Assembly: GCF_031846185.1 (NCBI RefSeq)
Contig: NZ_JAVRIF010000001.1
Location: 62,001-126,000, forward strand
Origin: Thalassotalea_H castellviae
Lineage (GTDB): Bacteria; Pseudomonadota; Gammaproteobacteria; Enterobacterales; Alteromonadaceae
Length of the DNA: 64,000 nucleotides
Reading direction: 5' to 3'
A model generated the notes under the pieces. That model worked only from the letters and a program-made list of their open reading frames with translations. It was not told where the DNA came from and did not search any database. The position numbers and the translations under genes were made by a program. Shown piece by piece: positions 54,902-63,365 of this stretch; position 1 is the stretch's first letter, and each line of letters begins with the position of its first letter.

Positions 54902-56206
54902 TTATTTAAGATCATTTACCGCGACACATACACCTTCCATTCCTTGATTAATTTCTAAAAAGATCCCCTCTACATTCGATATAAGTTCACTACCTTCTTG
55001 TGATTTTTGTTGGGTTTCAATAATGTTTTTAGATAAAGCCATAGAAAGTGACGTATTATTTTTAACAACATCAGAAATTTCAGTTGTCGATGTACTCGTT
55101 CGAGCGGCTAATTGTCTGACTTCATCGGCAACAACAGCGAATCCCCTACCTTGTTCACCAGCTCTTGCCGCTTCTATTGCAGCATTTAAGGCAAGTAAGT
55201 TAGTTTGATCAGCGATAGAAGAAATAGTATTAACTATATTATTTATCTTATCAGACTGCTCGTTAATCGCGGAAATATCTTTGGCGACAACTTCGACATT
55301 ACGAGTCACTTCATCCATGATTTCAACGCTATTGGTTAACACTTGTTTACCTTGTTGAGATACTTGCTCAGTTTCTGTTACCGTCGATTGTACTGCTTCT
55401 GTTGCATTATTGATTCTTGCTATTCTATCTGTCACATTCGTGGCAAATTTTACCACTCTAATTAAATGTCCATCTTCATCAAAAATCGGGTTATAGCTTG
55501 CTTCTAACCAAAGAACATTACCTTGGGCATCGCGCCGTTCAAACAATCCTTGCATGTACTCGCCATTATTTAATTGTTGCCAAAACTTTTTATAATCCTG
55601 ACTGGCAGCGTATTCCGGTGCACAAAACATCTTATGATGACGACCTTCAAGCTGTGATAGCGCATACCCTGTAGCATTGAGAAAATTGTCATTTGCTTGC
55701 AAAATTTTCCCATCAAGATCAAAAGAGATATTAGCAGTGGAACGATCGAGTGCTTCAATAATGCCTTTTTGTACATTTGAACGCATCACATAATCAGTAA
55801 TATCACTGGCTAATTTCACAACAGAAGTGATCTTGCCTTGTTCATCTTTTACTGCATTATAACTTGCTTCTAACCAAATAGGACTACCGTCTTTTGTATA
55901 TCTAAGGTATTTGTCTGATAAAGACTTACCGGCAGCTAAGTCTTGCCAAAAGCGAATATATTCAGGTGTTTGAACGTATTTTTTGTCGCAAAAAATACTA
56001 TGATGCTTTCCTTTAATATCACTGAGCGAATAACCAACCGTATGTAAGAAATTATCATTTGCATCAATTATCGTGCCTTCGGGGCTAAACTCTATAAATG
56101 CGACGGATTGTTTTAAACTGTCTAAAATATGGTAAGACTGTTTTTCTTTAATTTGCTGTATTGAAGGAGCATTGTCCATAATTTTTTCTTTAAAAAATAA
56201 TCCCAT
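54902..56206 (-). CDS. Soluble PAS-PAS methyl-accepting chemotaxis protein
   Basis: A 434-residue cytoplasmic chemoreceptor with no membrane helix. Two tandem PAS domains (about 30-140 and 152-262) are near copies: each has DANDNF or QANDNF, GYSLS or GYALS, H-H-x-x-FC, WLEASYN, and a V-V-K-[LF]-A end. A short MCP signalling domain follows, with the hairpin tip DQTNLLALNAAIEAARAGEQGRGFAVVADEVRQLA. It resembles BdlA/Aer-like sensors that bind haem or flavin. The signal is inferred to be redox or oxygen. No methylation-enzyme docking pentapeptide is seen at the C-terminus. AGG lies eight bases before the ATG. Confidence 0.92.
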   Translation of the reverse strand: MGLFFKEKIMDNAPSIQQIKEKQSYHILDSLKQSVAFIEFSPEGTIIDANDNFLHTVGYSLSDIKGKHHSIFCDKKYVQTPEYIRFWQDLAAGKSLSDKYLRYTKDGSPIWLEASYNAVKDEQGKITSVVKLASDITDYVMRSNVQKGIIEALDRSTANISFDLDGKILQANDNFLNATGYALSQLEGRHHKMFCAPEYAASQDYKKFWQQLNNGEYMQGLFERRDAQGNVLWLEASYNPIFDEDGHLIRVVKFATNVTDRIARINNATEAVQSTVTETEQVSQQGKQVLTNSVEIMDEVTRNVEVVAKDISAINEQSDKINNIVNTISSIADQTNLLALNAAIEAARAGEQGRGFAVVADEVRQLAARTSTSTTEISDVVKNNTSLSMALSKNIIETQQKSQEGSELISNVEGIFLEINQGMEGVCVAVNDLK

Positions 56207-56438
56207 TATTTCAACCTGTTAATAATACATTCAACGTTAATCATTAGATTAGTCTAAGAACGGACATCGTACAATTTATCTATTAAAAAAAATGTATATT
56301 TATCGATAACAAGCTTTTGAGGGTATTTTTATGCAAAAAGGCCAATAATCAGGTGTTAAATCAGAGGGAAATAAGGATAAAAATCGAATTATCGTGAAAT
56401 AATGTTTTGTGGTTTAACATTGAAAGTTTAGATAAGTA

Positions 56439-56525
56439 TGGTACCCGGGGCCGGACTTGAACCGGCACGCTCTTACAAGCGAGGGATTTTAAATCCCTTG
56501 TGTCTACCAATTCCACCACCCGGGC
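56439..56525 (-). tRNA. tRNA-Leu(UAA), copy 2
   Basis: An 87-base class II tRNA with GCCCGGG acceptor, TAA anticodon in TTTAAAA, a long variable arm and encoded CCA. The sequence is the same as the copy at 56850. It is the last gene of the second tRNA unit. Confidence 0.95.
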
Positions 56526-56583
56526 ATAAGGGAAGTACTTTTTATAGTAGAGATTGGTTCCCTACTTTTCTCATAAAGAGAAT

Positions 56584-56659
56584 TGGAGCGGCTAACGAGA
56601 CTCGAACTCGTGACATTCACGTTGGCAACGTGATGCTCTACCAGCTGAGCTACAGCCGC
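56584..56659 (-). tRNA. tRNA-Gly(GCC), copy 3
   Basis: A 76-base tRNA; anticodon loop TTGCCAA, acceptor GCGGCTG/TAGCCGC, CCA encoded. Identical to the copy at 56701. Confidence 0.95.
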
Positions 56660-56700
56660 TTCGCATGCTTACTTTAGTAAGACTGTCTGGTTTGAAAATT

Positions 56701-56776
56701 TGGAGCGGCTAACGAGACTCGAACTCGTGACATTCACGTTGGCAACGTGATGCTCTACCAGCTGAGCTACAGCCGC
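56701..56776 (-). tRNA. tRNA-Gly(GCC), copy 2
   Basis: A 76-base tRNA with GCC anticodon, first gene of the second unit, right after the promoter at 56797-56825. Confidence 0.95.
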
Positions 56777-56796
56777 TTCATCTTTTCAGGTCGCGC

Positions 56797-56825
56797 ATTC
56801 TAGCGCATTGTTTTTTCTAAATCAA
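56797..56825 (-). promoter_or_regulatory. Promoter of tRNA Gly-Gly-Leu unit
   Basis: On the minus strand TTGATT and TAGAAT are 17 bases apart, followed by GCGCGACC, a GC-rich discriminator typical of stringently controlled stable-RNA promoters. Confidence 0.72.
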
Positions 56826-56849
56826 CTAGTACAACTCTAGCGGATGAAA

Positions 56850-56936
56850 TGGTACCCGGGGCCGGACTTGAACCGGCACGCTCTTACAAGCGAGGGATTT
56901 TAAATCCCTTGTGTCTACCAATTCCACCACCCGGGC
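56850..56936 (-). tRNA. tRNA-Leu(UAA), copy 1
   Basis: An 87-base class II tRNA with anticodon TAA and encoded CCA, four bases after tRNA-Cys. It corresponds in position to leuZ of E. coli. Confidence 0.95.
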
Positions 56937-56940
56937 ATAA

Positions 56941-57014
56941 TGGAGGCGGGTCCCGGAGTCGAACCGAGGTCCACGGATTTGCAATCCGCTGCATAGCCAT
57001 TCTGCCAACCCGCC
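56941..57014 (-). tRNA. tRNA-Cys(GCA)
   Basis: A 74-base tRNA with GGCGGGT/ACCCGCC acceptor, anticodon GCA in TTGCAAA, and CCA. It corresponds to cysT of E. coli. Confidence 0.96.
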
Positions 57015-57076
57015 GTTTCATCAACTACGAGTCGAGTAGTATTCCTTAGAATTTTTCACTTAATAAAAAGTAAAAT

Positions 57077-57152
57077 TGGAGCGGCTAACGAGACTCGAAC
57101 TCGTGACATTCACGTTGGCAACGTGATGCTCTACCAACTGAGCTACAGCCGC
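57077..57152 (-). tRNA. tRNA-Gly(GCC), copy 1
   Basis: A 76-base tRNA with GCC anticodon; the D-loop region has one base changed (AGTTGG instead of AGCTGG) from the other two copies. First gene of the Gly-Cys-Leu unit, like glyW. Confidence 0.95.
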
Positions 57153-57185
57153 TTCATCTGTTGACTCCCTGTCAACTGGTGGTGC

Positions 57186-57213
57186 ATTCTACATTGAAAT
57201 ATGGGTGAGTCAA
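57186..57213 (-). promoter_or_regulatory. Promoter of tRNA Gly-Cys-Leu unit
   Basis: On the minus strand TTGACT and TAGAAT are 16 bases apart, followed by GCACCACC. A GTTGAC/GTCAAC hairpin (57160-57176) lies in the transcribed leader before the first tRNA. Confidence 0.78.
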
Positions 57214-57323
57214 CCCTTTAGTTTCAAATTAAATTCAATTTTTTTTCAACTGCTTAAAAACCGACTAAAATGATGATTTTTTAACACATATTTCGCCGGG
57301 TTGCGTGGTTTTTAACCAGTACA

Positions 57324-57905
57324 CTAGTCTTTTAATTCTGGCCATGCAGCTTTAAAATATATCACCATGGTCCAAACGGTTAAAATAGTCGCAATTGCAT
57401 AAAAGAAATAGGCAGCGCCATTAATAAGTTGATGTGGAATATATAAAAAATTAAGCAAGGCATCATTGGCACTTGGTTGCCATATTAACCCCATTATCCC
57501 CAACATTTGGGCAGCAGTTTTATATTTACCTAAGGTTGACACGGCAACTATGTCTCTTTTTCCCCTAGATGACATAAATTCTCGAAGCGCACTGATAAAG
57601 ATTTCTCTTGAGATCATTATCATGGCAGCGACTGCTATATACCAGGTTTGATAATCTTCCGCGATCATGATCAATGCCGCTGCCACCATTAATTTATCAG
57701 CCACAGGATCAATAAAAGCACCAAATGCAGAAGATTGATTTAACTTACGAGCTAAGTAGCCATCTAATGCATCACTGATAGCGGCAAACCAAAAAACGAC
57801 AAAAGCGCCAAAGTAATTCCACTCAACCGGTAAATAGAAAACGATAATAAAAACTGGGATCAATAAAATTCGAAATAAAGTTATTTGATTGGGAATAGTC
57901 CACAT
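57324..57905 (-). CDS. pgsA: CDP-diacylglycerol-glycerol-3-phosphate phosphatidyltransferase
   Basis: A 193-residue integral membrane enzyme that makes phosphatidylglycerol phosphate. The CDP-alcohol phosphotransferase motif is complete: DALDGYLAR, eight residues, then GAFIDPVADK. About five or six helices are seen. It lies between uvrC and the tRNA cluster, as in E. coli. Confidence 0.95.
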   Translation of the reverse strand: MWTIPNQITLFRILLIPVFIIVFYLPVEWNYFGAFVVFWFAAISDALDGYLARKLNQSSAFGAFIDPVADKLMVAAALIMIAEDYQTWYIAVAAMIMISREIFISALREFMSSRGKRDIVAVSTLGKYKTAAQMLGIMGLIWQPSANDALLNFLYIPHQLINGAAYFFYAIATILTVWTMVIYFKAAWPELKD

Positions 57906-57998
57906 TTAATTTCACACTACTTAATTGAAGTATCACGAACATCAGTTAGTTAAAATAACGATATCGCCTTTAAAGTTTTATTCTACACAGATATTGCG

Positions 57999-59837
57999 TT
58001 AATTGTCATGTAATGCCTCATAAATTATTGTCGCTAAAGCAACACTTATCCCAGGAACTTTCGATAAAGTACTGACATCCGCTTGCATGACCTCTTGAAG
58101 CCCGCCTAAATATTTTAATAACATTTGTCTTTTTTTAATGCCTATCCCTGGAATTGACTCTAAAGCAGACTTTTTACTGACCTTTTGTCTTTTCGCCCGA
58201 TGACCAGCAATGGCAAAACGATGTGACTCATCTCTGATGTGTTGCACTAAATGTAAGGCGGGAGAATTTCCCGGTAATGAAATTAATTGATGACTGCCCG
58301 CTAATATTAAGGTTTCTAAACCAGGCTTTCTTGACTCACCTTTAGCAACACCGACCAATAACGGCGTTTTCTCTAAATTTAAATCATTAAAAAATTGTTC
58401 AGCTTTTGATAATTGGCCTTTACCGCCATCGATAAAAACGATATCTGGCAAGTTTTCTATATCTGTGACTTTTCCATAGCGTTTATTTAATGCAAATGCC
58501 ATAGCAGCATAATCATCACCGGGGGTTATACCATGCACGTTATAACGGCGATAATCACTTTTTACTGGTCCTTCTTGGTTAAAGACAACATTTGAGGCGA
58601 TAGTTTGTTGCCCCATCGTATGACTAATATCAAAGCATTCAATTCGTTGTATACCGCCGTCTAAATCAAACACTTCATTTAAGGCAATAAACCTTGCTTG
58701 AACCGATTCTTTATGACTATTTTTAGTGATCAGTGCACTTTGAGCATTCGTATTCGCAAGCTTTATATAATTCGCCCGCTCAGTGCGAACATTAAATAAT
58801 AATTTAACCTCATGTTCAGCTTGCTCAGATAATAATTGTTGAATATCAACACTATTTTCAATCTCAAGTGGAATAACAATTTCTTTAGGGATACGCCCTG
58901 CCTTCATATCTTGACCAAAATAATGCTGACTAATAAAAGCCTGAATAATATCTTTATCTTGTGTTTCAGCCGGAATGCTTGGGAAATAACTTTTGCTGCC
59001 CAAGACTTTATGATCGCGAATAAACAATAAATGGATACAAACTTGAGTTTTATCACGATAAATACCAATAACGTCCATTTCAGCGGCAAAGCCACTAACA
59101 TATTGCTGTTGTTGAACTTTTCGTAACGTCGTGATTTGATCACGATATTTTGCGGCTTCTTCAAAGGCTAATTCGACACTGGCTTTTTCCATTTTTTCAA
59201 CCAAATGTTCGATGACTAATGAACTTTTTCCTTTCAAGAATAGTTTTGCTAGGTCAACTTGCTGTTGATAATCCTGCTTTGATATTTTATCGACACATGG
59301 CGCTGAACAACGATTTAACTGATATTGTAAACAAGGGCGACTTCTTGCACGATAATAACTATCTTCACATTGTCTTATAGGAAAAAGTTTTTGCATTAAA
59401 CGTAAACTTTGCCAGACTGCTCCAACTGTCGGAAACGGTCCAAAATAATCACCTTTGACTTTTTTGCCACCACGGTGAAGACCTAATTTGGGATGTTTAT
59501 GATCGGTTATCAATAAATATGGGTAACTCTTATCATCTCTTAATAAGATATTGTATTTAGGCTGATATTTTTTTATGTAGTTGTTTTCAAGAATTAATGC
59601 TTCACCCTCAGTATGGGTGACAGTGACATCAATGGCACAAATTTGCTTCACTAATGCTTTAGTTTTACTACTGCCAACATCTTTTCGAAAATAACTGGAG
59701 AGGCGCTTTTTAAGATCTTTTGCTTTACCAACATAGATAACCGTTCGCTCTTTATCGTACATTCGATAAACACCAGCCTGTTGTGTAACAACTGACAGGA
59801 AAGCTTGGTGATCAAATTCAGGGAGCGGACTGTTCAC
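57999..59837 (-). CDS. uvrC: Excinuclease ABC subunit C
   Basis: A 612-residue repair nuclease making the two cuts around UvrAB-bound damage. The order of domains is GIY-YIG nuclease (AGVYRMYDKERTVIYVGKAKDLKKRL), a Cys cluster (CLQYQLNRCSAPC), UVR motif (about 200-235), RNase H-like nuclease (IECFDISHTMGQQ, IVFIDGGKGQL) and a C-terminal helix-hairpin-helix pair (LESIPGIGIKKRQMLL). The start is GTG at 59837. It follows uvrY by 29 bases. Confidence 0.96.
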   Translation of the reverse strand: MNSPLPEFDHQAFLSVVTQQAGVYRMYDKERTVIYVGKAKDLKKRLSSYFRKDVGSSKTKALVKQICAIDVTVTHTEGEALILENNYIKKYQPKYNILLRDDKSYPYLLITDHKHPKLGLHRGGKKVKGDYFGPFPTVGAVWQSLRLMQKLFPIRQCEDSYYRARSRPCLQYQLNRCSAPCVDKISKQDYQQQVDLAKLFLKGKSSLVIEHLVEKMEKASVELAFEEAAKYRDQITTLRKVQQQQYVSGFAAEMDVIGIYRDKTQVCIHLLFIRDHKVLGSKSYFPSIPAETQDKDIIQAFISQHYFGQDMKAGRIPKEIVIPLEIENSVDIQQLLSEQAEHEVKLLFNVRTERANYIKLANTNAQSALITKNSHKESVQARFIALNEVFDLDGGIQRIECFDISHTMGQQTIASNVVFNQEGPVKSDYRRYNVHGITPGDDYAAMAFALNKRYGKVTDIENLPDIVFIDGGKGQLSKAEQFFNDLNLEKTPLLVGVAKGESRKPGLETLILAGSHQLISLPGNSPALHLVQHIRDESHRFAIAGHRAKRQKVSKKSALESIPGIGIKKRQMLLKYLGGLQEVMQADVSTLSKVPGISVALATIIYEALHDN

Positions 59838-59866
59838 GGATAGTGCTAAATCAATAAAGCTATCGG

Positions 59867-60511
59867 TTATAGCTTTTCAGTTTTTAACATACCGTGGCGA
59901 ATAGCCAAATGTGTTAATTCAACATCATTACCGACATTGAGTTTTTCAAACATACGGTAACGATAGCTGTTAATAGTTTTTGTACTTAACATCAATTGTT
60001 CAGAGATATTAGGTACTTTTTCACCACGGGTTATCATCAACATGATTTGTAATTCACGTTCAGACAAAATATTGAAAGGATTTTCTTCAGCCGATTTAAA
60101 CTGGTTCAATGCCATTTTCTGGGCGATTTCTGGGGTAATATATCGTTGACCACTATTAACCGCACGAATCGCATTAACCATTTCATCAGGGCCTGCACCT
60201 TTAGTTAAATAACCTGCGGCGCCTATTTGCATAACTTTCGTTGGAATAGGATCTTCACAATAAACGGTTAAAACAATCACTTTTACATCGGGTGCATAAC
60301 GAATAATTTTTTTAGTTGCTTCTAAACCACCAATACCTGGCATGTTCATATCCATTAATACCACATCGGGCTCAGTTTTTCGGCAAAACTGAACAGCCTC
60401 TTCGCCTGTTTGAGTTTCCCCTATAACCTTAAGTCCTTTCACTTCATCCAGTATTTTTCTAATACCGGTACGAACTAACTCATGATCATCAACTAGTAAA
60501 ACATTAATCAA
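59867..60511 (-). CDS. uvrY: Response regulator UvrY (GacA/SirA type)
   Basis: A 214-residue regulator with a receiver domain (Asp54 in VLMDMNMPG, Lys in YLTKGAG) and a LuxR-type helix-turn-helix (NILSERELQIMLMITRGEKVPNISEQLMLSTKTINSYRYRMF). It is the partner of BarA and activates small RNAs that titrate CsrA. The start is TTG at 60511 with AGGTGA seven bases upstream. It is co-directional with uvrC, the conserved order. Confidence 0.95.
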   Translation of the reverse strand: MINVLLVDDHELVRTGIRKILDEVKGLKVIGETQTGEEAVQFCRKTEPDVVLMDMNMPGIGGLEATKKIIRYAPDVKVIVLTVYCEDPIPTKVMQIGAAGYLTKGAGPDEMVNAIRAVNSGQRYITPEIAQKMALNQFKSAEENPFNILSERELQIMLMITRGEKVPNISEQLMLSTKTINSYRYRMFEKLNVGNDVELTHLAIRHGMLKTEKL

Positions 60512-60651
60512 CGGAGAATCACCTTATTATTTTTGTCAAATGGTCTAAAGACTATCGCTTAACCATTGAGTATAGCGATTAATCTTTTAAAAAAATATTA
60601 CTTATTTTATTAATCTTACAAAGGAATATGTAAATAGTTGTTACAAACTAT

Positions 60652-60924
60652 TTAAAGTTTATTTTTTGTCAACCAACTGTTCAATAATCCTACTTGACCA
60701 TTTTTATACGCTGCATAGGTTAACCTTACCGCATTACTTAAGATCACACTGTCATTCCAACCGGTTTGTTCAGATATTAAACGATAGCATTCTTTTGCTT
60801 CTGGCGATAAGTAGCCTCTCATTTCTTGTTTACCACGTTCTTTTTGTCTCTCTCGATAGCGTTTTTGTTTTTCGGCATTGGTTAATGCTTTTTTATCTTT
60901 TGATTTCAGATTGTTATCATTCAT
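60652..60924 (-). CDS. Small basic protein, possible ribbon-helix-helix
   Basis: A 90-residue protein with a very basic, polar N-terminus (KSKDKKALTNAEKQKRYRERQKERGKQ). A region follows that could form a strand and two helices (EMRGYLSPEAKECYRLISEQTGWNDSVILSNAVRLTYAAY). The pattern is like a ribbon-helix-helix DNA-binding fold, which is an inference. Similar small proteins with an AEKQKRYRERQ start are seen as phage or host regulators. The ribosome site is weak. Confidence 0.65.
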   Translation of the reverse strand: MNDNNLKSKDKKALTNAEKQKRYRERQKERGKQEMRGYLSPEAKECYRLISEQTGWNDSVILSNAVRLTYAAYKNGQVGLLNSWLTKNKL

Positions 60925-61079
60925 AAATCAGGTGTTTATCTTAGTTATGCGTTACCATATTTTACTGAAATTATGATATATGACAAATAAATTTATAAAA
61001 AACCACTGTTCGGAGTTGTTTAGTGTACAAGTGTTCGCTAAAGTAGCGCCTTTAAAAATCAAAGAGTAAAATCATTCCC

Positions 61080-61595
61080 ATGACACAAAAAAATTCGTTT
61101 TCAAAAGAAGATCTGATCTTAGCCGGTACCACTGATTTTTTCGGTGAAGGCAACAGTAAATTACCTTCTGATAATATGTTAATGATGGATAGAATCAACC
61201 TCATAACAGAAGAAGGCGGTTTATTTGATAAAGGTGAAATTATCGCTGAATTAGATATCACCCCTGATCTTTGGTTTTTCGATTGTCACTTCAAAGGTGA
61301 CCCAGTAATGCCTGGTTGTTTAGGTTTAGATGCCATGTGGCAACTTGTTGGTTTTTACCTTGCTTGGGCAGGTGGACCAGGTCGTGGACGTGCGCTAGGT
61401 GTAGGTGAAGTTAAATTTACCGGACAAGTGCTACCAACGGCGAAAAAAGTCACGTATAAAATTGATTTAAAACGTGTCATTAAACGTAAGTTATTTATGG
61501 GCATAGCTGATGGCACGGTAAGTGTAGATGGCAAAGAAATATATGTTGCTAAAGATTTAAAAGTTGGATTATTTGCTGACACATCGGCTTTTTAA
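61080..61595 (+). CDS. fabA: 3-hydroxydecanoyl-ACP dehydratase/isomerase
   Basis: A 171-residue hot-dog-fold enzyme that begins unsaturated fatty acid synthesis by making and isomerising trans-2-decenoyl-ACP. The active site is visible: His70 in FFDCHFKGDPVMPGC and Asp84 in LGLDAMWQL, as in E. coli. Length is standard. The ribosome site is weak (GAG at 12 bases). It is monocistronic with a terminator. Confidence 0.97.
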   Translation: MTQKNSFSKEDLILAGTTDFFGEGNSKLPSDNMLMMDRINLITEEGGLFDKGEIIAELDITPDLWFFDCHFKGDPVMPGCLGLDAMWQLVGFYLAWAGGPGRGRALGVGEVKFTGQVLPTAKKVTYKIDLKRVIKRKLFMGIADGTVSVDGKEIYVAKDLKVGLFADTSAF

Positions 61596-61628
61596 TTTTT
61601 TAGATAACTCAGCTTTACTTTAAAATAA

Positions 61629-61669
61629 TAAAAAACGCTAATGACTTACGTTATTAGCGTTTTTTTTTA
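61629..61669. terminator. Terminator between fabA and eda
   Basis: AAAACGCTAAT and ATTAGCGTTTT pair around a short loop with A- and T-runs on either side, between two convergent genes. Confidence 0.86.
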
Positions 61670-61712
61670 AGATAAGCGTTATTAAACCTTGTTAATAACG
61701 CTAGTCTTATAT

Positions 61713-62363
61713 TTAGCCTTTTACATGCGCTAAGGCTTGTTTGGCTAGTTCTGTAATCTGCTTCCAGTTCTTCTGTGCGATAATTTCATCTGAGACTAAC
61801 CAAGAGCCACCACAACAGGCAACATTAGGTAAAGCTAAATAATTATTGATGTTGTTGATATTAATCCCGCCCGTTGGGCAAAAACGAATATCGGCAAATG
61901 GACCACCAATAGATTTAATGGCATTTACGCCACCAGAAGCCTCGGCAGGGAAAAATTTAAAATGATCATAGCCATAATCTATCCCATCCATTAATTCAGA
62001 AATGGAAGAAATCCCAGGCACTAACGCAATTTCACCTTCATTACCCGCTTGTAATAAATCTTTAGTTAAGCCAGGACTAATGGCAAATTTTGCGCCGGCA
62101 TCAACAGAGCGTTGCAGCATTTCACGATTAGTTACCGTGCCAGAGCCAACAATGGCTTCAGGTAAAGCTTTCGCAATAGTGCTGATCACATCTAAAGCCG
62201 CCGGTGTTCTTAAAGTTACTTCAAGTACTTTGATATCCGCTTCAAGTAAAGCTTCAGCGATCGGTAACGCATCTTCTACATCCTTAATCACTAAAACAGG
62301 AACTACAGGTCCCATGGCGAAAAGGTCTTTTGGCGCTATTTGCCAATTTTTTGGTGAGGTCAT
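61713..62363 (-). CDS. eda: 2-dehydro-3-deoxy-phosphogluconate aldolase
   Basis: A 216-residue class I aldolase that splits KDPG to pyruvate and glyceraldehyde 3-phosphate. The catalytic Glu is in KVLEVTLRTPAAL and the Schiff-base Lys in HFKFFPAEASGG; GSGTVTNREMLQRSVDAGAKFAISPG is typical. It follows glk by nine bases and completes the Entner-Doudoroff set. Confidence 0.96.
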   Translation of the reverse strand: MTSPKNWQIAPKDLFAMGPVVPVLVIKDVEDALPIAEALLEADIKVLEVTLRTPAALDVISTIAKALPEAIVGSGTVTNREMLQRSVDAGAKFAISPGLTKDLLQAGNEGEIALVPGISSISELMDGIDYGYDHFKFFPAEASGGVNAIKSIGGPFADIRFCPTGGININNINNYLALPNVACCGGSWLVSDEIIAQKNWKQITELAKQALAHVKG

Positions 62364-62372
62364 AATTCCTAG

Positions 62373-63347
62373 TTATCCTTTGTTTTGAAGGTTGTGTTGT
62401 CGAAGGTATGCGGAAGCGCCCAAAATACCAGGCTGCGATTCTGTGATCACAAATGTCGGGATTGTTTGGTTAAACGTTATCCGACCTTTACTTTCGAAAC
62501 GACTTCTAAATTCACTTTGTTTTAAATAATCAATAAATCGTGGCACGATACCGCCGGCAATATATACACCGCCAAAACTGGCTAGTGTTAACGATAAATT
62601 ACCAGCAAAACTGCCTAAAATTTTACAAAACTGTGCCAATGTTTTTTCGCACAGTTGACATGTATTCGATAGCGCTTTTTCTGAAATATCTTGAGCAGAC
62701 AATATTGGTTGTTCAGCTTGTTCAATATGATTTAACGCTTGATAAATTTGCTCTAAACCTAAACCAGATAACAATTGTTCATAGGAAACGTGCTGGTACT
62801 GGTTTAATAAATACTCAAGGATTTTGATTTCTGTTTGATCAATCGGGGCAAAATCAACATGTCCACCTTCTCCACCGAGTGCTTGCCATTGACCTTCCGC
62901 TAAAGGTACAACGTTTGCTACACCAAGGCCCGTACCTGGTCCACAAATGGAAATAGGCTTACCATCAACAACTTCACCGCCACCAATTTGCACTTTTTGT
63001 TCCTTATTGAGATAAGGTACAGCATGCGCGATTGCCGTATAGTCGTTGATCAATAAAAGTTTGTTCAGTGATAACTCTTCTTTCAAGGCTTTTTGAGAGA
63101 ATGTCCACGGTAAATTGGTCATCGAAATCAGATCATTTTCCACAGGACAAGCAATGGCTAAACAGGCATTAATCGTTTTCTCAGCTAAGTTTTCTTCGTC
63201 TATATAAGTACGGATAACCTCTGATAAACTTTGATAATTACCACATTGATATACTTTCAGTGCAGTGACCGCCGCCCCATGTTCAAAAGTGCCCAATCGG
63301 ATATTAGTGCCACCAATATCCGCAACTAAGTTTATTATTTGACTCAT
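62373..63347 (-). CDS. glk: Glucokinase
   Basis: A 324-residue bacterial glucokinase. The phosphate motif is ADIGGTNIRLG, the catalytic Asp lies in LLLINDYTAIAHAVP, and ICGPGTGLGVANV and GGEGGHVDFAP contact sugar and nucleotide. It supplies glucose 6-phosphate for the Entner-Doudoroff route. It lies 18 bases after edd and nine before eda, forming one operon. Confidence 0.96.
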   Translation of the reverse strand: MSQIINLVADIGGTNIRLGTFEHGAAVTALKVYQCGNYQSLSEVIRTYIDEENLAEKTINACLAIACPVENDLISMTNLPWTFSQKALKEELSLNKLLLINDYTAIAHAVPYLNKEQKVQIGGGEVVDGKPISICGPGTGLGVANVVPLAEGQWQALGGEGGHVDFAPIDQTEIKILEYLLNQYQHVSYEQLLSGLGLEQIYQALNHIEQAEQPILSAQDISEKALSNTCQLCEKTLAQFCKILGSFAGNLSLTLASFGGVYIAGGIVPRFIDYLKQSEFRSRFESKGRITFNQTIPTFVITESQPGILGASAYLRQHNLQNKG

Positions 63348-63365
63348 CTTTAATGCCCGCGAAGG

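Noticed and set aside
56401..56421. AATGTT/AACATT inverted repeat after the last tRNA, as a terminator
   Set aside because: The stem is short and A/T-only with no T-run directly after it.
56438..57049. Short frames of 60-79 codons across the tRNA cluster
   Set aside because: They translate tRNA genes.
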